Position numbers and translations under genes: made by a program
DNA from: G963668435 sp963668435
Lineage (GTDB): Bacteria; Latescibacterota; Latescibacteria; Latescibacterales; Latescibacteraceae
Direction of reading: 5' to 3'
NCBI GenBank assembly: GCA_963668435.2
Contig: CAXXSC010000006.1
Span: 620,001 to 684,000 of the forward strand
Length of the DNA stretch: 64,000 nt
Shown here: positions 1 through 7,543 of the stretch, piece by piece
How the letters are laid out: every line of letters begins with the position of its first letter
How positions within the stretch are numbered: position 1 is the stretch's first letter
The notes under the pieces: generated by a model
The model's input: the letters and a program-made list of their open reading frames with translations, nothing else
Databases searched by the model: none
What the model was told of the DNA's origin: nothing

Positions 1-918
1 GACGAACCGTTCGGGCATCTCGTAAAATGGCACAAGGCCGGTCAATGTCGTGATTTTTGCCTCTAAACCTGTGAGAGGGCCTGCGCCCGAAGCCTCTGTT
101 GCGGCATCCCAGTCAAATGAAAGAATAAGGGCGGTCGAACCCGCGTCCGCACCATGGTTGATAAGCATAATGCCCGCAACAGCTGGATTGGTGAGACGCG
201 CTTTCTGTTCATTTGAGAGATTTTTTACATACATGTTTCTCTTGCCGGGTGTAAGGTCCATGAGCACCTGGATGCCGTCATCTTTACACCACGAAGGGCA
301 GGAAATGTATGTATAGGACTCCCCTTCTTTCAATGGATATTGCTTCTGAATGAATTTCGCAATGAAATAACCGGATGTTACTCCCGGGCACAGGTGATTG
401 TGCAGTTCAGCGCATTTCAGGAAATCGAAAGGCGCACCTGCCGCCCATTGATTCGCGATACCGGTTATCGAGAACGCTTCCGATCCGCCTAGTGCTGCTT
501 GAATATCCGCCCAGACAGTTTCATCATTCAGGGTCGATATGTCGAGCGAAACAGTATCACTCACCGAGATCGATGAGCCGTTGGCCGCAACCATTACGCA
601 GGCGCCGGTTGTTTTATTGTAAAGCGCGGCGAACAAATGATACGTTATCGGGCGATGCACCATAAGGAGATTGCCGCTGCCCATCGAACAGCCAGTGACA
701 TCGCTGATTATATCGATCCACGGCTCGCTTGTCCGGCCTTCATGCATGACATACGATGCGTCAGTAATGACAAGAAGCGAGCTATCTCCTTTGGCGGCAT
801 TGATACGACGCATGCCTTCTGCCACCTGAGCGCCAAACGGGTCGCTGATTTTATCCGGGGGCGCTGCACACGATACAGCGAGCAAAAGAGTTACGATACA
901 AACGATATAGTATTTCAT
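1..918 (-). CDS. FmdE-family lipoprotein (partial, runs off the left edge)
   Basis: The reading frame is open from ATG 918 to the window edge (306 codons, no stop), so the C-terminus is missing. AGGAGG at 925-930 lies 6 nt before ATG 918 and only 3 nt before the adjacent ATG 921, which favours 918. The N-terminus is a lipoprotein signal with lipobox LAVSC near residues 14-18. The FmdE signature is clear: ELHNHLCPG at 171-179 followed by GYF, a CPSWCKDDG stretch at 207-215, and TPGKRN at 223-228. FmdE domains are named after a formylmethanofuran dehydrogenase operon protein, but most bacterial members have no proven catalytic role and are thought to bind metal through His/Cys residues. It starts 21 nt after the TonB receptor stop, so both are probably one transcript. 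I infer a periplasmic metal or metal-chelate handling role. Residues 1-165 precede the recognised motif and may hold a divergent extra domain. Confidence 0.85.
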   Translation of the reverse strand, partial: MKYYIVCIVTLLLAVSCAAPPDKISDPFGAQVAEGMRRINAAKGDSSLLVITDASYVMHEGRTSEPWIDIISDVTGCSMGSGNLLMVHRPITYHLFAALYNKTTGACVMVAANGSSISVSDTVSLDISTLNDETVWADIQAALGGSEAFSITGIANQWAAGAPFDFLKCAELHNHLCPGVTSGYFIAKFIQKQYPLKEGESYTYISCPSWCKDDGIQVLMDLTPGKRNMYVKNLSNEQKARLTNPAVAGIMLINHGADAGSTALILSFDWDAATEASGAGPLTGLEAKITTLTGLVPFYEMPERFV

Positions 919-941
919 CATCTTCCTCCTGAGCCCACTGT

Positions 942-3008
942 TTAGTATCTGGTTTCGATGCTAATGAGGACTGTGCGTCCCGGCTGCCATGCATAGTGCC
1001 AGAGTTTATAGGTTTCATCGAACATGTTTTTGACATACAGCGAAATACGTCCCTTATCACGATATGCGAATGACAGACGGGCGTCGCTGGTGGCAAAAGC
1101 ATCATAAGGGCGTGTCTCATAATCAAAGAAATATCCGTCACCGGTATGCCTGTAGGTGATCTCACCTTCGACACGGTTCTCGCCAACCGGCACAAAACCG
1201 AGAGCGCCAAGATTAAAGCGGTTTTTCGAGGTCTGGAAAGTGAAATCGCCGGGATCGAGATACGAATATGTTCCGGACAATGTCAGCTGCTTATGAGGAC
1301 GCAGTGTTACACCGGCTTCGAATCCTTTCGGAGAATAGTTCCCGAGATTCTTGCGCTGGTTGAAGCTCAGGGTGTCCATGGCCGCCCCATTGGGGATTAT
1401 GACGTAATAGCCATCGCCGGTAGAGCCGAGTTTGTCGTTGATCATGAGATCGGTCACATCCATGTGGAAGAATGTGAGCTCGAGCGAACCAAGCGATCCA
1501 AAACGTTGAAAAATACCGATATCCGTGTTCTTGGTTTTTTCCGGCTCCATGTCGGAATTGCCATAACCGCCCAGGGACTGGGAGAAAAGATCGACCATTG
1601 GTGGTGCCCGGAACGCAGTGCCGTAGTTGGCCTTGACTGTGGTCACCATGTCCCCGACTTCAAGCAGTTCGTAAGTCAAACCGAGTTTCGGATTGAACAC
1701 CGTGCCGAATTCCGAGTGCATATCGAGACGGCCACCGGCAACAGCGTTGAATTTATCCGTAATCAAGCGGGTATACTGGGCATAAAGCGCCACATTGCTT
1801 TCATCGTATTTCTGGCTGTTGGAACCGTAGGTGCCCTGGAATGTGTCTGCATCCACCTGGCTGACTGTGCCTGTTCTGCTGTCTGCGTAATTTATGGTCT
1901 GGACACCGAGGGATTTCATGTTAACAACCGTATTGGTATAGTCAACATCGGCGTTGTCAAAGAAACCATCCACACCCGCGACCAGGAAGGAGCTGTCGCC
2001 AATCGGCATGGAGTAATCCGCCTGAAGGCCGAAGCGGTTGGAGGTTTGTCCTGTTGTGATGTCAGTGCTGTAAATACGGTTTTCGGATGTAACCCTGTTC
2101 AGATAGAGACGGCCGGTCAGTTTTCCAATACCGCGTGTCCAGATAGCGGAGACATCTGCCGCTACGGTTTTACTGTCGACATCCTGAGGTGTTGAGTCGG
2201 TGTGGTTTGCCCAGGTGTCGTCATGGATATCCAGCGTGACACCGGTTGTTAAATCCTCGCTGGCCTTGTAGGTGCCACGGTAGAAAAGATCCGTGTTGTC
2301 CCAGTCATCTTCTTCAGGTGTCGGGAAAGACTCGGTTGCATTACGGTACGAGAATGAGAAAAAGTGATCGGATTTTTCGCCTCCGTATGAGCCGTTGAGT
2401 CCAAATCGTGAGGCGGCGATTTCGGCGCGGCCATAGCCATCATCCGATGCATTGGTAATATCTTTCGATGCGTTCAGTTCGTGTCCAAGAGACAGCCAGC
2501 CGTGAAAACCCGGTTCGGGACGTTTTGTGAAAACGTTGATGACGCCGGCAGTTGCCTGCGAGCCGTAAAGCGCAGATGCGGCACCACGAACGACCTCGAC
2601 ATGATCTATCATGTCCAGAGGCAGGGAGTTGAAATTGACATTACCTGACCAGGCATCATTCATTGGCCGCCCGTCCAGAAGCACGAGCGTTTTATTGGAG
2701 CCCGGGCCTCCGTTTAGGGAGCGCATGGACACACCTTGTGACGCACCCACTGTTCCGCTGCTGATGATCCTTACACCGGGAACGAAATCAAGCATTTCGC
2801 CTACATTGTAGGCTGGGCTGTTTTCGATCTCCTTGCGATTGATTAGAGTGACCGGCTGGGGAACGTCTTCAGGTTTGGCTTCCTGTTTTGTGGCCGTAAC
2901 GACCACTTCTTCGATTTCGTATGTCTTCACGTCCTCCGCGACAGCTGCGCTCGACAAGAAAACGAGAAAGAGCATACCTGCGGTAAGGCGCGATACCATT
3001 CTGCTCAT
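942..3008 (-). CDS. TonB-dependent outer-membrane receptor
   Basis: A 688-residue ligand-gated porin that imports a scarce ligand across the outer membrane using TonB energy. Signal peptide 1-24 (ends AAVA), TonB-box-like EEVVVTATK at 33-41, plug domain about 47-160 with VLLDGRPMND and GAASALYGS motifs, then a 22-strand-type barrel ending in an aromatic residue (Tyr). The frame extends to a TTG at 3023, but ATG 3008 has GGAGG at 3017-3021 with 8 nt spacing, so 3008 is the start. The length fits vitamin B12 or siderophore receptors rather than the larger SusC type. It is followed immediately by the FmdE lipoprotein, which suggests a metal or metallophore substrate. The substrate cannot be read from the sequence. 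Confidence 0.9.
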   Translation of the reverse strand: MSRMVSRLTAGMLFLVFLSSAAVAEDVKTYEIEEVVVTATKQEAKPEDVPQPVTLINRKEIENSPAYNVGEMLDFVPGVRIISSGTVGASQGVSMRSLNGGPGSNKTLVLLDGRPMNDAWSGNVNFNSLPLDMIDHVEVVRGAASALYGSQATAGVINVFTKRPEPGFHGWLSLGHELNASKDITNASDDGYGRAEIAASRFGLNGSYGGEKSDHFFSFSYRNATESFPTPEEDDWDNTDLFYRGTYKASEDLTTGVTLDIHDDTWANHTDSTPQDVDSKTVAADVSAIWTRGIGKLTGRLYLNRVTSENRIYSTDITTGQTSNRFGLQADYSMPIGDSSFLVAGVDGFFDNADVDYTNTVVNMKSLGVQTINYADSRTGTVSQVDADTFQGTYGSNSQKYDESNVALYAQYTRLITDKFNAVAGGRLDMHSEFGTVFNPKLGLTYELLEVGDMVTTVKANYGTAFRAPPMVDLFSQSLGGYGNSDMEPEKTKNTDIGIFQRFGSLGSLELTFFHMDVTDLMINDKLGSTGDGYYVIIPNGAAMDTLSFNQRKNLGNYSPKGFEAGVTLRPHKQLTLSGTYSYLDPGDFTFQTSKNRFNLGALGFVPVGENRVEGEITYRHTGDGYFFDYETRPYDAFATSDARLSFAYRDKGRISLYVKNMFDETYKLWHYAWQPGRTVLISIETRY

Positions 3009-3416
3009 GATGTTTTCCTCCAATTAGATTACAATGATGAATTGCCAAAATACGGACTATTAAGAAATATAAATAAAGCAGGATGGTATTACAATAAAAA
3101 CTATTCGTGTTATACTGTGTCATGAACGGGTATGTTGTGTTATTTTTAGCTATAATGAAAAACTATTTCAAATACTGGCACTCTCTGTGTATATGTTTCA
3201 ACTGCAGATATAGGGCACTATGCCTTGGGCGCGGTCAGGACTGTGTCAATGTGTGGGTATGTGTGTCAAAAACGACAATATGGGGCTGTAGCTATATGGG
3301 GAGCATAGGTTTGTCGTATTGGTGTTTATGGTGTTTTGTGGCTGATGTGGTCGCCCCTGCTGTGCTTCGGTAGCAGGATGTCGGCAGTTCATATTTGCCC
3401 ATCCCCACCATTTTTG

Positions 3417-3440
3417 CCCTTAAATATCAAGGGTTTTTTT
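3417..3440 (+). terminator. Rho-independent terminator-like hairpin, plus strand
   Basis: CCCTT (3417-3421), a 7-nt loop, AAGGG (3429-3433), then seven T. The stem is only 5 bp, so this is a weak terminator. It points away from both neighbouring minus-strand genes, so it would end a plus-strand transcript made within the gap. Confidence 0.4.
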
Positions 3441-3471
3441 CATATCTGGACAGTCCGGTTGGCACGGAATG

Positions 3472-3520
3472 CAGGTGGTCGGATTGGCGACCTTGCCAAT
3501 TCCTGCCATGATCTATGGCA
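3472..3520 (-). repeat. Two stacked dyads after the propeller gene
   Basis: A nested hairpin pairs GCAGG with CCTGC and ATTGGC with GCCAAT (3472-3507). It is followed by TGCCAT-N5-ATGGCA (3504-3520). Both lie 30-80 nt past the stop of the propeller gene. There is no U-tract on the minus strand, so they may act as 3' stabilisers rather than true terminators. Confidence 0.4.
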
Positions 3521-3549
3521 AAACTTAACAAGGCACTGCTTCTCACACA

Positions 3550-6500
3550 TCACTTCACAAACATCATCCTGCCGTTAGCGGAACGGCCGCCAATCGTAAG
3601 CCGGTAGAAATAGGTGCCGGAGGATACTCGGTCGCCGCTGTCGTTCCTGCCGTCCCAGGCGATTATGGATTTTCCGACCGGCCGGGGGATATTGTGAATG
3701 GTACGGATTTTCTGGCCCATAATATTGTAAATGCCGAGGTCCACGTGACCCCACTCGTCAAGTTCGAACTCGATGGTGGTTTCAGCATTGAACGGATTGG
3801 GGTAGGCGCCGACTGCCCGGATGCCATGTATTCCGGACATGGGGCTGTATTTGCCGGTAGGTTTGATGTTGATAATACGCCTGTTGTCCAAAAGCCAGAC
3901 GGAACCATCCATATCAGGCCGGCATATTGCGGATCCGAAATGCACGTCATAGGTGTCAATACTGCTCCATGAAACGCCGTTGTATATGCCCACATTCCAC
4001 AAGTTAAGCAACCAGAGACGATGAGCTGTATCAAATGTCAGCGCAGGTTTCCATTGCTCGTAATCATCCCGTGATATCTCAGAATAAACACTCCACCCGG
4101 CGCCGTCAAACAGTGATATCCCGTTATTATGAGTGATCCAGACAGTATCGTCAGGATACACTGCCATCGAGTGATATTCCGTGTCGGATCCGTTTATTTC
4201 CGCACGGTATTTTTTCCAAACGTTTCCGTTATATGAATACACCCCGTCGTGGGATTTCATCAGCCATAATCTGCCCGTTGAGTCTTCTTCAATCACATCG
4301 AATGTTTGCGGTAATGAGAAATTTTCTGGGATGTGGTTATGTATCTGGTCTCCTTGAATACTGATCAGTCCCCCGTTGTAAGATACGAGCCATTTTACAT
4401 TGTTCCTGTCGATATATATCTGGCTGTAAGAGTTAGAAAAGAGGCCATCCTCCGTGGTATAGTCTTTCCTTAGAGCTCCATCATAAGAAATGACACCGGC
4501 ATTCGAGGCTCCCCAGACAACACCATTTTTATCGACAGCATAACTGACTATTGTATTACCTTCCAGGTGAAAAGTAAATTCCGAACCATCGTAACTGAAA
4601 AGTTGTGAGCCGTTGCCGGCGGCAAACCATTTGAGATTGCTGACAGGATCCACAAAAACCTGATTGAAAATCAATCTGGTTTTAAACTCTATATCAAATA
4701 ATTGTGAACGTAAAGGGTAGTGACACCATTCACTGCCGTCATAGCTCGAAATACCGCCCTCAGTCGCGAACCATTTCACATTTTCGAGATCGACTGCCAT
4801 GTCATAGATTGATGCGTGGACCGGCCCGTTGACCGTGTGCAGCGACCATGATGTACCATCAAAGCGTGCGAGACCTGCGTCTGTCGCCAACCATACAATC
4901 CCATCGTCGTCGACTGCCAGGCTTCTGGGAGAGATGTATTGATAACGCTTGTCTTTAGGGAAACGATGGAAGTGCCATTCACTGCCGTTATAACTGTACA
5001 GCCCGATGGTTTCGGGATTATAGTCCAGCATCCAGTTTACATCTTCTGCTGTATTCAGTTTGTCGTAGCCTTTTATCGCCCAGAGTGTTCCGTTGTCATC
5101 CACGGCTATTTCAGTAAAATGGCCGGCCCGGGAGTCTTCCGATTCCCTTAATAAAACAAACTCATTTCCATCAAAATGTGTGAGATAGTTGAATGACAGG
5201 CACCATATGGAACCGTCAGGGGCCGCCTCGACAGCATCGATGCAATTTGAGCGAAGTCCCTCATTTTTTGTATACGTCCGCCACGAGTGCCCGTCGAAAC
5301 GGACAAGGCCATAATCCGTTGCAAGCCACAATGCCTCGTCCGGAGCTTCGTCAATATCATACACCGTATTGGAAAGAAGGTGGTTGTTCAGATCGTTTTT
5401 TTCAATTGTGCCATTGTTCATAAACCAAATGCCGTCATCCATGGCAAGCCAGATATCGCCGTTTTCAGTTTCGCAAAATGTGAGTAGAACGGAATTGGCA
5501 AATTCCCCGCCATCGAAATATGTCTGCCAGGCACCGTCCTTATGGCGGGAATATCCGTTGGCGGCGGAAGTCTCGAATTCTAACCATATCGAGCCGTTTG
5601 CACCTTGTTGAATACTCCGGACAGCCTCGCCGGCAAGCCCGTCGGTCTGAGAGTATGTCACCCACGAACCATTTTTCCTGTATGCAGCTCCCTCATTCCA
5701 GCCGATCCAGATGTTGCCATCAGCGTCATTGGCGACAGCCGTTATTTCATGAACCGGCAGGTTGTTTTCCTCGCCCCAGATGGTATACCAGACAAACTCA
5801 CCGTTTTCAAATACCGTCATTCCCTTGTCATCGTATTTCGAACAGAGCCAGACACGATTGTCACTGTCGACTGCCATGCTGGTCACCCTATTGTCCATAA
5901 GGTCTTGTGTGTCGGTATACGATTCCCATGTATCACCATCGAACACTGACACACCGCCGTTTGTTGCCGCCCAGATATTTCCCTCATGATCCCTGAGCAG
6001 ATCGTTGACCCTGTTGTTGACCAGCCCGTCGCGCCGGGTATAGTTGGTCCATGTTGCTCCGTCGAAACGGGATATCCCTCTTGTCGTGCCGATCCAGAGT
6101 GTGCCATTGTCAGGGAGGATGGAGATAATCGTGCCGGAAACGAGACCGTCTTCCGTTGAATAATGCTTTTCTTCGGAACCGTCAACAGCATAAATGCCCT
6201 GGGGTGTCCCGAACCACACAACGCCATTTTTGTCAACCGCGATATCCTGCACTTCAAGAAGGCCGGTGTCAGCGCTGTAGGTGGTTGTTTCCTCGCCATT
6301 CCAGGAAAATAAACCGTTTTGTTCGGTCCCCGTCCAGAAACGGCCCGAGGAATCAGAAAACAGGCAGTGCTGCCAGACACCGAAAATCCCGTCATCGAAA
6401 TGCTGCCATTCCGAGCCGTCATAGAAGACAATCCGTTTTCTGAGATTATCCAAAACTGCGATCTGGCCGGAGGAATTCGCATGAATACGGGGCATATTTA

Positions 6501-6726
6501 ACAATATTATAGAATTATACGTTATATCCGGATCGATTGTTTCGCGAGTCATCGTCTTTTTGTCCCATGCCATGATACCGTAATCGGTGGTGCAGAGGAT
6601 TTTATTGTTGCTTATGCAGACATCGTAAATCGAATTGCCGTATTCGAAATTGCGAACCTCTACAGCGTCATCTGCATGGAGGATGGTGGGGAAAAAGAAA
6701 AGGAGGAGAGGTATGAACGCTTTCAT
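3550..6726 (-). CDS. Secreted regulator-propeller repeat protein with C-terminal sorting domain
   Basis: A 1058-residue exported protein. Signal peptide about 1-18 (ends ILHA). Residues about 40-960 are many ~40-residue units of the two-component regulator propeller (Reg_prop) type, recognisable by recurring DGL, G-x-IW-x-AT and GVSVFDG-like strings. These fold into seven-bladed beta-propellers. The last 86 residues (973-1058) begin GAYPNPFN, contain a YNIMGQK stretch and end in a basic/aliphatic MMFVK. This is the FlgD-like/type A sorting domain of type IX-style secretion. In Bacteroidetes such propellers usually form the sensor of hybrid two-component systems, but here there are no membrane, kinase or HTH segments, so this is a free extracellular or surface-attached propeller. 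The start is supported by GAGG 7 nt before ATG 6726. The ligand is unknown. Confidence 0.85.
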   Translation of the reverse strand: MKAFIPLLLFFFPTILHADDAVEVRNFEYGNSIYDVCISNNKILCTTDYGIMAWDKKTMTRETIDPDITYNSIILLNMPRIHANSSGQIAVLDNLRKRIVFYDGSEWQHFDDGIFGVWQHCLFSDSSGRFWTGTEQNGLFSWNGEETTTYSADTGLLEVQDIAVDKNGVVWFGTPQGIYAVDGSEEKHYSTEDGLVSGTIISILPDNGTLWIGTTRGISRFDGATWTNYTRRDGLVNNRVNDLLRDHEGNIWAATNGGVSVFDGDTWESYTDTQDLMDNRVTSMAVDSDNRVWLCSKYDDKGMTVFENGEFVWYTIWGEENNLPVHEITAVANDADGNIWIGWNEGAAYRKNGSWVTYSQTDGLAGEAVRSIQQGANGSIWLEFETSAANGYSRHKDGAWQTYFDGGEFANSVLLTFCETENGDIWLAMDDGIWFMNNGTIEKNDLNNHLLSNTVYDIDEAPDEALWLATDYGLVRFDGHSWRTYTKNEGLRSNCIDAVEAAPDGSIWCLSFNYLTHFDGNEFVLLRESEDSRAGHFTEIAVDDNGTLWAIKGYDKLNTAEDVNWMLDYNPETIGLYSYNGSEWHFHRFPKDKRYQYISPRSLAVDDDGIVWLATDAGLARFDGTSWSLHTVNGPVHASIYDMAVDLENVKWFATEGGISSYDGSEWCHYPLRSQLFDIEFKTRLIFNQVFVDPVSNLKWFAAGNGSQLFSYDGSEFTFHLEGNTIVSYAVDKNGVVWGASNAGVISYDGALRKDYTTEDGLFSNSYSQIYIDRNNVKWLVSYNGGLISIQGDQIHNHIPENFSLPQTFDVIEEDSTGRLWLMKSHDGVYSYNGNVWKKYRAEINGSDTEYHSMAVYPDDTVWITHNNGISLFDGAGWSVYSEISRDDYEQWKPALTFDTAHRLWLLNLWNVGIYNGVSWSSIDTYDVHFGSAICRPDMDGSVWLLDNRRIINIKPTGKYSPMSGIHGIRAVGAYPNPFNAETTIEFELDEWGHVDLGIYNIMGQKIRTIHNIPRPVGKSIIAWDGRNDSGDRVSSGTYFYRLTIGGRSANGRMMFVK

Positions 6727-6845
6727 CGACAGCCTCGGCGGCTATATGATTGTGTCTATAGAATTATAACGGTCAATGTGTCTGATAAATAAGTAAAGTA
6801 ATAGAGCTTTCGGTATGCAAGCGTTTTCTGGCCCTGAGGGGTTGC

Positions 6846-7139
6846 TCACTCTTCAGACACCCGTCGGACAACACGGAAACCTAAATTGTCAAACCAGAAA
6901 CCGGGATTGTCAAGTGCACGAGCAGCAGAACGGCAGTTTATGTCATAATTATACCAACTGCCACCTCGTTTAATACGCGCCCAGCCCGTTTCTGGACCAG
7001 TTGGATTTTCGACATTGCCGTCCGGATAAACACCATGCCAGTCAGTGCACCACTCAAATACATTACCGCTCATGTTGTAAAGTCCGAACGGATTAGCCGG
7101 GTAGCCACCTACATCGACCGGATGTTTAATCTCTTTGGG
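6846..7139 (-). pseudogene. Formylglycine-generating-enzyme-like (FGE/SUMF1) C-terminal remnant
   Basis: The last ~97 codons of an FGE-sulfatase domain protein, with the diagnostic GLYNMSGNVFEW string (around 7040-7080) and the terminal GGSWYN...ARAL...GFRVVR signature. Homology continues upstream of the first ATG (7073) as far as about 7139 (KHPVDVGGYPANPFG), then stops where two GC-rich hairpins begin, and an in-frame stop follows. Intact family members are 250-350 residues, so the N-terminal two thirds are missing. FGE-like domains activate sulfatases or, in many bacteria, serve as lectin-like or effector modules of signalling proteins. This copy is almost certainly non-functional. Confidence 0.75.
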
Positions 7140-7146
7140 TCTAATT

Positions 7147-7215
7147 CCCCGAAGCTTGCTTCGATTAAGGTATCTTTATTTTTCCTGTTGATACCCCGTT
7201 GCTTGCTGCGGGGTA
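7147..7215. repeat. REP-like hairpin pair
   Basis: Two GC-rich palindromes about 30 bp apart. The first is CGAAG-CTTG-CTTCG (7150-7163). The second is TACCCCG-N10-CGGGGTA (7192-7215). Both contain the same GCTTGCT core in the loop region. This layout, paired short palindromes with a shared core in an intergenic spot, is typical of REP/BIME sequences mobilised by REP-associated tyrosine transposases. They sit exactly where the FGE homology ends. No transposase is present in the window for them. Confidence 0.6.
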
Positions 7216-7543
7216 GTTCATTACTGTTTTACTCAGGATTTTTTCAGGATTATACCGCTATATTTCGAAAAACAGAAGGGGTTACCCGGCACACTCGGTG
7301 AAAGGACTTTTCAGCGATAGTAGCGGCCTGATTTCTCCGAACGAACCATAGTCATAATTTTGTACTATTTTTATAATACAAATTCTTGACATTGCATCGA
7401 TTGTTTCTGTTTATTAAAATATGTATCTATGTCAACCCTGTTTCTGAAATTGGTGCTTAAATTTTCCGTGTGGGCAAAGCGGGGACTAATAATGTCAAGG
7501 GATTGAAAATAAACGATAATAATCATAGTTGAGGTTTGAGAAT
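7216..7543. promoter_or_regulatory. 328-bp leader of the TonB/YfiR/kinase operon
   Basis: No gene. The best promoter candidate is TTGACA at 7386-7391 with an AT-rich TTTATT/TATTAA block 18-20 nt downstream, which would leave a leader of about 120 nt before ATG 7544. The -10 element is poor, so the promoter call is tentative. Confidence 0.4.

Larger units (their letters stand above)
3009..3549. other. 541-bp intergenic region with hairpins
   Basis: No convincing gene. On the minus strand it must hold the promoter of the TonB/FmdE unit and the 3' end of the propeller gene. Two perfect dyads sit just past the propeller stop. On the plus strand an exact TATAAT (3151-3156) and a U-tailed hairpin (3417-3440) could bound a short RNA. 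I looked for a B12 box and other riboswitch cores upstream of the receptor and did not find one. Confidence 0.5.

Noticed and set aside
1146..2195. Long plus-strand open frame (349 codons) across the TonB receptor
   Set aside because: Antisense to a clear receptor barrel, no ribosome site or motif; a frame shadow caused by codon bias.
3107..3373. Cys/Trp-rich 88-codon frame in the gap before the TonB receptor
   Set aside because: Odd composition, no ribosome site, no motif; more likely non-coding.
3009..3549. Cobalamin or other riboswitch upstream of the first TonB receptor
   Set aside because: I searched the minus strand by eye for a B12 box and paired core elements and saw none; only simple dyads are present.
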